64,000 nucleotides of DNA from Plectrocnemia conspersa (lineage: Eukaryota > Arthropoda > Insecta > Trichoptera > Polycentropodidae): NCBI GenBank assembly GCA_009617715.1, contig VTFK01000018.1:1240001-1304000 (forward strand), in the 5' to 3' direction. The position numbers were made by a program, and so were the translations under genes. Below the pieces are notes generated by a model. The model was not told the DNA's origin, did no database searches, and was given only the letters and a program-made list of their open reading frames with translations. Positions 47,641-56,748 of the stretch are shown here, one piece after another; the stretch's first letter is position 1; each line of letters opens with the position of its first letter.

Positions 47641-47991
47641 TCACACATATAGCGAAACATATTCATAATAGTATCTACAAGGCTTCGCCACACAATGTAA
47701 TGATTTGAAGATCACTGACCCAAATGGCACACACCGTTTGCACACTGACCACAAGAAAACCAGTATGACATCATTGCAATCCCCAAGACACAGCTTCTCA
47801 ACATTTCGCGAGCCACAAACGACCCAATGATTCATAGCCGTAAAACTGCATTTCGGATGCCCTCTTTCGACACTTACCTTGACTTGAAACATACCCACAT
47901 AAAAACTCGTTTTTTGGACTTGCGGATATCTCGAAACGAATACGCATCGTATACTAAATACTAAGTGCATTGCAAAATACGTTATCTCCAC
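47641..47991 (-). CDS. Unrecognised 116-codon ORF, doubtful
   Basis: This is the longest ATG-started frame outside the GC-rich artefacts. It lies in a locally less AT-rich block (47,670-48,000). It encodes a Cys- and Val-rich sequence with a hydrophobic stretch (NDVILVFLWSVC) and no motif I can name. There is no visible promoter, and I see no splice or repeat context that explains the block. CACACAATG occurs at both ends of the block (about 47,692 and 47,988), which could be a short flanking repeat of an inserted segment. It could be a chance frame in a foreign or conserved non-coding insert; I would not treat it as a gene without transcript support. Confidence 0.15.
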   Translation of the reverse strand: MEITYFAMHLVFSIRCVFVSRYPQVQKTSFYVGMFQVKVSVERGHPKCSFTAMNHWVVCGSRNVEKLCLGDCNDVILVFLWSVCKRCVPFGSVIFKSLHCVAKPCRYYYEYVSLYV

Positions 47992-47999
47992 ACAATGCC

Positions 48000-48740
48000 G
48001 GTTGTAATTAAAAGCAACCGATGCTAATCTAAATTGCCTAATGATTCCCTCGATTCGTTGCTAGGGAAATTTTGGGGAATTTACATACAGTCGCGGTTCG
48101 GTGATTCACTACACGGTTCAGGTAACTTATTAAGGGCGTTCTGCAGGTGAACGTACTGTGTAAGTTTTTTTATTTCGTCTTTACGACGCCGCAAATTATA
48201 AGACTTCCTTTGGTGAGTAAATGTGTCATCGTTGGATATTCTCTAATTTAATAACCTTTCTTGCGTATGTTTTTGCTACATTTTTGACTAAATATCAATA
48301 TTTTTTAGTTATCAGTGATGTTCCATAAACGACATTATTTGTTGAAGTATTTTATCTTTATTATAAAGGTTAAATCAATTTGTGACTAATTTATTATCAT
48401 GGCTAAAGCAATGCTAAATGGGCTAAGCATAAAAATGCTCTTTAAAGGTTAGTGTGATTCTAGAAATCATTATAGAGCTAGAAACGTTAATGGTTAGTTT
48501 CGTCTTTATTATCTTGGCAATTGAGTAAAATAAACGTGCCACAACTATCATCGTTTTTATCTACTTTTGTTAAACATTGATTAGCACTAATTTTTTCAAG
48601 CCATATAGTGAAAAAACTGATCAAAAATCGCTTTCACCTAAAAATTCTTAGTATTTTGAAAAAATCATTGCAGGATATATACTTTTACTTATGTCATATT
48701 GATTCGATAAAAAAGTCTAATCAATTTGTTTCTATATTTT
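48000..48740. other. Non-coding stretch, nothing recognised
   Basis: A less AT-rich patch at 48,000-48,190 contains CACGGTTCAG|GTAACT (48,125/48,126), a weak acceptor-donor juxtaposition. There is no ORF. Confidence 0.35.
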
Positions 48741-48744
48741 TTAC

Positions 48745-49390
48745 CAACGCGATAGACCAGTGGTTTAAGTCGGTTACAAATACCTGAAGGGCCTGGGTTT
48801 TATTTCCATAAAACACCTATTGTTTTACAATTTATAACATGTCTGGGAGATCGTAATTAGTGATTTTTATACAACTTTATTAATTCCAATCGATCATCAT
48901 GAACTTTGGCCTTGAAATTTTACACATTTAGCGCACGTTTATGGTGATAGAAACAGGGCGCGTGTCTCTGATTGATGCGTGCTTTGAAACGTTTTCTTCT
49001 TTCGTTTAAGTGAGCCTAATGATGGATGTGTAAATGCATCATCAAGGGAATATTGCTAATATATTTCTGTACATAGCTAGTAGTATAAGTCGGTGACAAA
49101 TACCTGAATATCATGTCTGGGAGATCGGATTTAGTAATGATATATCATTATTTTTCCGATCGATTTTCATAGCTTAGTTTTATCTAGCTTTTTTAATCTC
49201 AAAGTTGAATATTGTGGTGAATAATTAAAATAAAATCAAGCTAGATCGTTCATAGTGACATAAATTAATAGTTTATAAATAATAAAATGTATGTCACTGA
49301 TTTCTGATGTCTAACTACATCCGTTATTGTTGATTGTGTTGATTCCATTGTAACGTATTGGGCTAACGCTTGTTATGTTTACAATAATTA
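48745..49390 (+). repeat. SINE cluster: head fragment followed by near-complete copy
   Basis: A first tRNA-like head at 48,750-48,815 has an A-box-like GCGATAGACCAGTGG and a B-box region GCCTGGGTTTTATTTCC. A linker at 48,890-49,075 (TTTGGCCTTGAAAT, GGTGATAGAAACA) also precedes the head at 51.09 kb. A second head starts at about 49,075 (AAGTCGGTGACAAATACCTG). The body (AATAAAATCAAGCTAGATCG) is followed by the tail (TTGTAACGTATTGGGCTAAC) ending near 49,385 in an A/T-rich run. It is the most complete copy in the window. Confidence 0.65.
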
Positions 49391-50265
49391 AATAAATTTA
49401 AGAAACAAATTTAAATAATTGAGTTTTGTGTAGTTTTTTCTTATACGCACGATAATTATATTATATGTATTTTTTTAAATATTTTAATCTATTATACATT
49501 TACGAAAATCTAGTCTTTCTTTTTAATTGAATAATATTAAATGTCCGATCTAACCATATGGAAAATATAGCTGTAATATTACGTACGTATGTTTAAGAAA
49601 CTAGCGAATGCGGTAACTCTGACGCAATTTGTTTTGTTTGCGTCGGTTAAAAAATGCGATAACTCAATGCATAAAAAATGCATAAATAATACATAGCGAT
49701 ATATGCAAATATATATTTTATTTTAAGAACATGCTCAATTAGTACTGTTTATTTAGTAGAACTACACAGCTCATACAGTCAACTTTGGCAACAAACGATC
49801 TGAAAATGTTTTCAAGTACATTAATAATATATAAAAGTATCTGGTTCGTCGAAATTTTGACAGAATCACTTTTAGCATATTTGCAATGCAAAAGTGTAGT
49901 AAATTCGTTGCTGTGTTGAAATATTTACAATTTCTCTGGCACCATTCCTATATATATATATTCCAGTAATCATTTATCTCAATGTTCAGAATGTTAGGTT
50001 AGGTTTGCTTACATTATGCTAAGTTGGGTTAGATTCTGTTTGTTTGTCTGAAAGCTTACAGAACATATGGTTCAAATCTTCTGTTCAAATATCTGACTAC
50101 ATGGAATTTTATTTGTTGGAATTTTATGATATCCTTGAGCTTATGCTATTATTTTATCTTATCTGTTAAATATAATATAATAGATTGATCGAGAAAATGT
50201 CGGTTAAACATAACTCATAAATATGACATATTTTTTCACAAATATGCTAATGAAAAAATACATCA
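49391..50265. other. AT-rich stretch, nothing firm
   Basis: Near 50,000, GTTAGGTTAGGTTTGC resembles the core of the palindromic family seen at 60.1 kb but lacks the rest. On the minus strand AATAAA motifs occur near 50,115, downstream of the ORF at 50,266-50,535. Confidence 0.35.
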
Positions 50266-50535
50266 TTATTTTGTGGCAGAATCATGCTGTAACTCGGCTG
50301 TAATGAACGAAGGTTGCTCTCGAGACTTCCTTTGATCTTCTTGAATAACGGGACATTTATCGCACGATCCGACTAGGTCATTATTCACAGTCGAATATCT
50401 TTGGTGTTTATTCCCGTGACAGTTGTCCAGGTGTGTGTATCTAGAACGCAAATAAACAATAAGCATCAAGGCCAAATGCAACCGTTTTATGACAATTGAT
50501 TGCAACATGATATAACCAGGGCTCAGATAACACAC
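50266..50535 (-). CDS. Unidentified minus-strand coding-like ORF, possible small secreted protein or terminal exon
   Basis: The frame has 89 codons from the first Met. From residue 10 a second Met begins a signal-peptide-like run (MLQSIVIKRL, then HLALMLIVYL), followed by a hydrophilic part with Cys in NCHGNK and GSCDKC, and an acidic/basic tail ending ELQHDSATK. Codon choice in the second half is balanced, unlike chance AT-rich frames. Upstream of codon 32 the DNA reads TTTATTTGCGTTCTAG, a plausible 3' splice site. The second half (YTHLDNCHGNKHQRYSTVNN onward) could instead be the last exon of a spliced antisense gene. It lies inside or upstream of tmod on the opposite strand. No family recognised. 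Confidence 0.35.
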   Translation of the reverse strand: MCYLSPGYIMLQSIVIKRLHLALMLIVYLRSRYTHLDNCHGNKHQRYSTVNNDLVGSCDKCPVIQEDQRKSREQPSFITAELQHDSATK

Positions 50536-50945
50536 GAAGTGATAAGAAATAAAAATGACACTAATTTAACGCGTAAGATATAAAGTAGAAAAAACTTAAT
50601 AATGCTACCGTTATAATAAATATATATGAAAATATCACATCTGCAAAAAAGCAAATTTTCATATAAAAAAATTGAAAGCATCACTGATTTTTCCTGTGTG
50701 AGGAAATGAAGAACCAGATAAATATATAAGATTTAACTAATTCAAAATTTTATTTTAAATAAGATTTTGTATATACGCCTCTTATCCAACACTCCTTTGA
50801 AACTTTTAGAGTCAGTAAAACATTTAAATAGATTATATTATAATTTAATATTTTATAGCATCAACAATTTACGATTTATAATTAAAATACTTTCTTATCA
50901 AATGCTTTCTGAACCCATTACAATAAAGCTATATAAATATTGTTT
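50536..50945. other. AT-rich stretch, nothing recognised
   Basis: Only A/T-codon chance frames are present. Confidence 0.4.
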
Positions 50946-50949
50946 TATT

Positions 50950-51175
50950 ACAATGAATTTTGACCTTGAAATCTTAAAAACAAAGCGTACTTGCATGGTG
51001 ATAGAAACAAGTCGCTTCTTTCTGATTGCTGCTTTCTGCTGATCAATAAAAATTTGTTAAAGCTGTTATTATATTTCTGTACATAACCAGCACGATAGAG
51101 CAGTGGCATGAGTCGGTAACTAATACTTGAAAGACCTGGGTATGAATCCCATACGGACCTTAGTGTTTTTTAATC
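50950..51175 (+). repeat. SINE head copy with linker
   Basis: The linker (TTTTGACCTTGAAATC, GGTGATAGAAACA) matches 48.89-49.05 kb. The tRNA-like head then shows an A-box region CACGATAGAGCAGTGGCATG and a B-box region GGGTATGAATCCC (51,135-51,150), the best preserved Pol III promoter of the family. The tail is absent. Confidence 0.7.
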
Positions 51176-52340
51176 ACACCTGTTTTTTAGATAAGCGTTA
51201 AATGGGGGGGTCTTTCCATCATTTTGTTTTTTTCAACTAACAAATTCTACGAATTCAATTTTTTTGTTGAGAAGGATCGCCTCATTGTCTCGCATTTCGA
51301 AACAAAATAAAGGCGCATAAATCATATATTTTAGAGCGGCACTAGACACTCGAGTATATTGAGAGAAAATATTACTGTTTCAATCAATTTTTTTTTAAAT
51401 TTATTTCAGTTTATTATTGGGCATATTCTAGTATATGCTTTAGGCATATTCTAGTATATACATTAAATATTTAGTAAAAACAACTTCATGTAAGTTGTAT
51501 TGAAGAGCTAGTTCTTAAAATGTGTACTAATATTTTTTCTCACATATTTTCTACGTAATTCATTGGAAACGTCAGATTTCATTGCTGTTTATTGTTGCTA
51601 TTGGGAAGAATCTTGTTGTGTCGGTATCGCGAGCGATTAAGAACATCGTTCGATTCGTATCTAACTTTCATCGTGGCGATAAATTTTACCTCAGCTCCAC
51701 AAAAATCCATCATATCCACGCGAAAATGCTGAGCGTTTGCCAACATCTAACGCCTTCAGCTTTTCTCAGTTTTGAATCAAACAGAAACGCGACCTTGCAA
51801 CAACCAAAGCGATACAGACGAACGCCGTTAATGACTCATTTTTAATTCTATGAAAAATTTCCATCGTTTCACTTTTCTTCAAACAACTTTTCTTGTACAC
51901 AAACACAATGCCCAATAAACTGAATTTGTTTTCCGTGAGCTAACAATGAGCTATTGTTCTGATCGAGCGTCTCGTATCGTTAGTGATAATTGATTAAATA
52001 TTTAATTTTTTATGTTTTTCATACAACTTCTAAATTGCATTGTGTGTATGTTTGTATTTAGTACACACCTACATTTGTACAAATGGTTATTTTACATCCA
52101 AATATTACACATTAAAGTTTAATTCATGTGATAAGTTCAATTTATACATTAATTTATAGCATGATTTTTTAAAACGGTTGTCGTGTTCATTTAAATGGCG
52201 CTATGACCATTAAACTGTGCATTAATTTATTACTATATAAACACTATTTATTACAATATTTCAACTTTTTCTGTATTAATAAAAAATCTTGAGATATTTA
52301 CATTTAAAGTACTGTACGTATTTCTTAAGCCACCTTAATC
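51176..52340. other. Non-coding stretch with one GC-richer patch
   Basis: The patch at 51,560-51,845 is less AT-rich and open in one + frame for 88 codons, but the frame lacks an ATG start (it begins CTG) and has no family resemblance. It may be conserved non-coding DNA. A 22-bp direct repeat (GCATATTCTAGTATAT) lies at 51,420-51,462. Confidence 0.35.
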
Positions 52341-52344
52341 AGAT

Positions 52345-52645
52345 TGTTTATAACCAGCACGATATACATGTATGTATATGTAGTGATTAAGTCGATGAAT
52401 ACTACCTAAAAGTGTTTTTAATTTTCTATCGTATTTGTGAGGTCAGATTTTCCTTATTATTTAAATATAATTCTCATCGATCCTTACAAATAGATGTTTT
52501 CTAGTTTTTTTCTAATCTCACTGATGAATAATTAAAATGTAATAAAGTGATGATGATTATTATTTAATGATTAGTATTTGTTGATTGGGTTTACCCGTTG
52601 TAACTCATTGGGCTTATGCCTCTCATGTCACAATTATTAATTTAC
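52345..52645 (+). repeat. SINE copy, decayed but nearly full length
   Basis: It starts with ATAACCAGCACGATA as at 51.09 kb and continues through AAGTCGATGAATACTACCT, a body trace (GATGAATAATTAAAATGTAA) and the tail CCGTTGTAACTCATTGGGCT. Its B box is lost. Confidence 0.6.
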
Positions 52646-52869
52646 ATTTAAAAAACAACTTTTCTGAAAAAAAATACCTAGTAAACATATTCGCTAATTT
52701 TGTTACCCATACAAAAAATTCTACTTGATTGTTGCGGCCATATTATCTTAGTACATATATTGAACTGCAAAAAATAAAAAATCTAGAGTGTTTTATTTAT
52801 AAATATAAATTATATATTATTTACTGTCTAATTGTAAGAATTACTGTTACCAAAAACAATAAATAGTCT

Positions 52870-52898
52870 TATTATTCGTATATATATATCGAATAATA
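52870..52898. repeat. 29-bp palindrome with TA core
   Basis: TATTATTCG and CGAATAATA flank an alternating TA core, giving a near-perfect hairpin or cruciform-capable site. Confidence 0.8.
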
Positions 52899-53500
52899 TG
52901 CTACCATTGTTTTATTAAACTTCATTCGAAATTGTATTAGTCATTGGTTCTAAATTTGTTGATGAATCGTAATTGATGAAAAATAATTGAATAACTTTAT
53001 GATCGTTTATGGGTTATACATTAATTATAATAGAGTCATACATACTACAACTTATTTTCAAATATAAAATTTGAATTTACTAATAATACATTTGTATGAA
53101 AGTATATGGGTTGACAAAGTAATTAAATTTATGCATCATATAGATTTGACATGAATGTATTTTTTATAAATAAACAATTGGTCTTAAAACTCTTGATAAC
53201 GACCACTACCGATATTTAAGCGTCAATCAAATACACATTAAGAATATTAGTACATAAAAAATGTAATTGTAGATAATCTGACATTCGTGACTTACATACA
53301 TATACATATGTATGTATGTGTAGTGTATCATATGTTTAATACATGGTCACTATTCAACTTATTTTATCGCAAAGCGCTCGAGGCTTTAAATAATTGCAAA
53401 ATTAAAAAATAGAGCAACACAACATTATTTGTTATGTTAGTTTTCAATATAAAGATAATATTTTCAATTTTGGTTCAAACCTCACGTCGATCATTATCAT
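52899..53500. other. AT-rich stretch, nothing recognised
   Basis: There is a short TATG/CATA microsatellite near 53,298-53,320. Confidence 0.45.
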
Positions 53501-53504
53501 TCCT

Positions 53505-53870
53505 TCAACAGTAGTGCAGTGCATTGTACGCTTATACTGTTATAACAACAATCCCCCCTTTCTGTTTTCTTGGTTACTAAATGCGATAGGCGGTGGGTGT
53601 GCGAGAATTGTGCCTCATTTGTTCAATTCGAACAGTTGCGGTCGGTCGCTTGCGTCACCGCCATATTTGGTATGACTTTTAATCTGTTCGTTTATCGAAT
53701 CTACCGCGACACACGCAAAAGTGTATACAATAAAAAATAGTATAAAAATAGACATTGTGCAATTCATAACAAGTGATTCAATTAATTAAATATCAATTGA
53801 TTAAATAATATTTTATAAATATTCATCAAATATATTAAGTGAAAACGTGCAAGTGATACAAATGCTAAAA
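53505..53870 (+). promoter_or_regulatory. tmod: Candidate tmod promoter and 5' leader exon
   Basis: A CpG-containing patch (53,580-53,720, with GCGGTCGGTCGCTTGCGTCA) is followed by an A-rich leader. The leader ends ATGCTAAAA|GTATGT, with a good insect donor at 53,871. If that donor is used, the ATG at 53,862 leaves phase 0 and joins in frame to the nine open codons at the start of the tmod Met exon 2.7 kb downstream. GCAGTGCATT near 53,516 and similar motifs could be initiators, but no TATA box is evident. An A-rich leader ending in a donor just upstream of the first known acceptor is the pattern expected for a tmod first exon. Transcription start and usage are inferred. Confidence 0.45.
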
Positions 53871-54880
53871 GTATGTTCAAGTTTATCTTATATATAATTT
53901 AAATAATTTAAGAATATAAAATTTTCACGTTATAATACGTTCATGTATGATATCATGTGTGCTTAATTGAAACCGCGCCTATATTTTATGGTATACGTAT
54001 GAGTGTTTTTTTTTAAATATATATGATATATATTATTATTAATAATAATATTATTGTTAAAGGGGTAGTATTGTTACTAATAATAAAAGTTTCAGGGGGA
54101 GATTATCATTGTTATGCAATAGGGGAGATCGTATTATTTTTTACTTTTAATTAATTATTATATTTATTAATAGCAACATTGAAAACACTGTCTGATAACG
54201 CTTACGTACTAAGTGCATAGAGAAATATAAGATTTACCATAAATTTGGTTAACATCAAATAAAAGCCTTTCATGTTGTAACTGGGGTATATTTTTTTTTC
54301 ATAATAAAAAAATATACGTTTCTTATAAATAATGCGTGGTTAGTGAAACTAAAAAATACAATTTTCTCGAGTAAAACAATATTTCTTATTTGAAATTACA
54401 TTTTTTTTTTATTGTAACGTTCTATTAATTTTACCAAGTTTGATCAGCAATATATGATCATGCAGTGAGAATTTTTATTGTTTTTAAATAGCATGTTGGT
54501 AATAAAATAAATTAAATTAAAATATATACTCTTTTGTAATTGTTGTTAGTGTATAATAATCTAAAGTTACTAAAAAATAAAACAGTGTTGTAGGGCTAAA
54601 TAATGAAATCCTGGAACGCTGATTCATTTTAATATTATTAGTATTCCCTATTGAGGTAATTATGAAAATTATGATTTTTTTGCAACAATAGAATGATGAT
54701 ATTCAGTTAAACATACTCATCAAAAACAACTCAAGTACCACTATTGTTATTGAATCAGCTTATATTTTCATTTTGATTTTTTTTTTATCAGGTTATAATA
54801 TTGCTTGCATGATACATTTATATGTATAATAGTTAAATAAAAAAGTTATTTTAGTTATACTGCAGGCTTAGTGTATTGTA
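53871..54880. other. AT-rich (putative intron) stretch
   Basis: Contains ATTATTATTAATAATAATAT, a TAA/TTA palindromic microsatellite near 54,032-54,052. Nothing else is recognised. Confidence 0.45.
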
Positions 54881-54885
54881 TTCGC

Positions 54886-54943
54886 AATTCAAGAACTGCT
54901 CGCTAATGACTCAATGGCGGCATCAGCGAGCAGTTCTTGAATT
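54886..54943. repeat. Perfect 19-bp inverted repeat, 20-nt loop
   Basis: AATTCAAGAACTGCTCGCT at 54,886-54,904 is exactly complementary to 54,925-54,943. The stem is GC-balanced and unusually perfect for this region. It could be a short hairpin RNA, the ends of a tiny element, or a templated inversion. Confidence 0.95.
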
Positions 54944-54959
54944 CTGGAAACGTAATAAC

Positions 54960-55215
54960 GAGTAACGTAATCCGTATGCCACTGGACTGATAATTCAAAG
55001 GCCTGGGGTTCGGGTCGCGCAGTAAAAGGGTGTGCTTTTATTAAGAACTTGAAATTATAAGCTGTAATTTTAGTTTATTAATTTCTAAATATATTTCATT
55101 GGCTTACGGACTTTGTTTTACGTCTGTTCTTTTACCACTAAATTATATGGGTCGAATATGTTTACCCCGCTGAAACGCATTGGGCTTACGCCTGTCGAGC
55201 TATAACGAAAAATTG
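54960..55215 (+). repeat. tRNA-derived SINE copy
   Basis: The head contains CACTGGACTGATAATTCAAA and a B-box-like GGGGTTCGGGTCGC (55,007-55,020). The tail reads CCCCGCTGAAACGCATTGGG followed by CTTACGCCTGTC. Both match the minus-strand copy at 11.0-11.27 kb. Confidence 0.7.
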
Positions 55216-56395
55216 ACAAAAATATTAAAAAAAACAACATAGTAAAGTAGTTTTTACTTTACTATTGAAAAATAACTTAGTTACCATGTAGCGCCATTTT
55301 TTATGTGTTATATTGTAAATAAGATACATTTACTAAGAACTTATTTTTTTTGGAAGAGATTTTAAAGATTTAGTTAGCTCATTAACTGCGTGAAATTTGG
55401 AGATAATTTTTCAATCGGTGTGAATTTTCCGATAAGCGTAACGATTAATTCACAAGAGTCCGTAACATTGTAATATTTAACTTATAAGTTTTCTTTAGTG
55501 AAAATTTTTTTAATTGTTTTTTTTTTTAAAAAAAAAGGTATTAGTTTTAATTATCAGGACTGTGGAGTCAGAATCATTATAAGTAAACAATTATTTATAC
55601 AAAATATTATGAATCAGTAAAAGTTTTATGATTCCTTTTGATGAAATTTTTGATAAAAATATTGCTACTTCTTCAAGAAAATGATACAATTCAATAAGTC
55701 GCGCAGCGAGAAGTTTTACAAAATTTTATTAAAAGTTGCTTTTTAATAAAAAATGTTACAACTTCTAAAAGATCGTACATTCATACAAAAATATGAACAT
55801 CAAAATCACGTAAACTACCTAGTTTAATGAATGAAATTCACTTGCCTCCATATTTGTTTTTAATAATTATCTTAGTTTTTCTCTTTGTGGCTTGCGCCAT
55901 TTTACAAAATCCGTGACAACTACTTTTAACATTATATAAAATTTGCATTTAATAGATCATTTTTTTTGTCTGACTCTGCTATTTTGTCGTTAAACAATAA
56001 TATGCCTGTTTCGTAAACTTTTATTGTGAAAAATTTATACTTTCTTTGTGCGGATAAACCAACAAAATATTTTTATATTTTGTAAAAGTTAAAGTAAGCT
56101 TTTAATGAATTTCGCTGCACAGCTTCATTAAAATTGCTAAGGTACCTTATTGCGCAATACTAGACTCAAAATTTTGTATTTCGCGAGTATTTTGCCCCTC
56201 CCATTTTACGTTTGATAGATTGTGCCATTGTCTAAAAAAAAAAAAGCTAAAATTGAACTACGTTTACCAGTTATAAAATAGTTGTGTATTTTACTATTTT
56301 AGGTTATTGAAGAAAAAAATTTACGATTTTGAAAAAAATAGTAATATTTTTGTTTTTATATATTTATGTAACTGGCCTCCGCTTAATAAGCAAGT
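55216..56395. other. AT-rich intron stretch, nothing recognised
   Basis: No element or exon-like segment before the composition rise that precedes the Met exon. Confidence 0.45.
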
Positions 56396-56595
56396 GTTGT
56401 CGGCGATAGTGACAAATATGTAATTCGATCCGGTGTTAGGTTATGGTCGCCAAATGCGAGGTTAAGTTCTGATTAAAAAAAGCCGGGTGGGTGTTGTCTC
56501 CCGTTCGAACGATCGAATTCGGGGCTCGTTCGTCGGAGGGCGCAGTCCCCGCGTTACGCTTGACTAATCACGCGTCCTTGTTTCCTTTTGCGCAG

Positions 56596-56748
56596 ACGTC
56601 TTCGTCGACGACGACGACCACCATGACGACGCCGGCCAAGTTGTACGGCAAGGACCTGTCGGCTTACGACGAGATCGACGTGGACACGCTCCTGTCGCAG
56701 CTGTCGCAGGAGGAGATCAACATCCTCGCCAAGGAGGTCGACCCCGAC
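56596..56748 (+). CDS. tmod: tmod exon with initiator Met
   Basis: The acceptor CCTTTTGCGCAG ends at 56,595 and the donor GTGAGT starts at 56,749. The ATG at 56,623 (context CCACCATGA, close to a strong Kozak site) starts MTTPAKLYGKDLSAYDEIDV, 42 codons to the donor. The nine codons before it (TSSSTTTTT) are open and in frame, so longer N-termini are possible through upstream exons. An unspliced reading upstream to 56,491 is open but has no ATG. Confidence 0.93.

Noticed and set aside
56491..56622. Upstream open frame continuous with the tmod ATG
   Set aside because: It has no ATG (it opens at TTG) and crosses a clear acceptor, CCTTTTGCGCAG, so it is intron plus the short open exon start, not a longer N-terminus.
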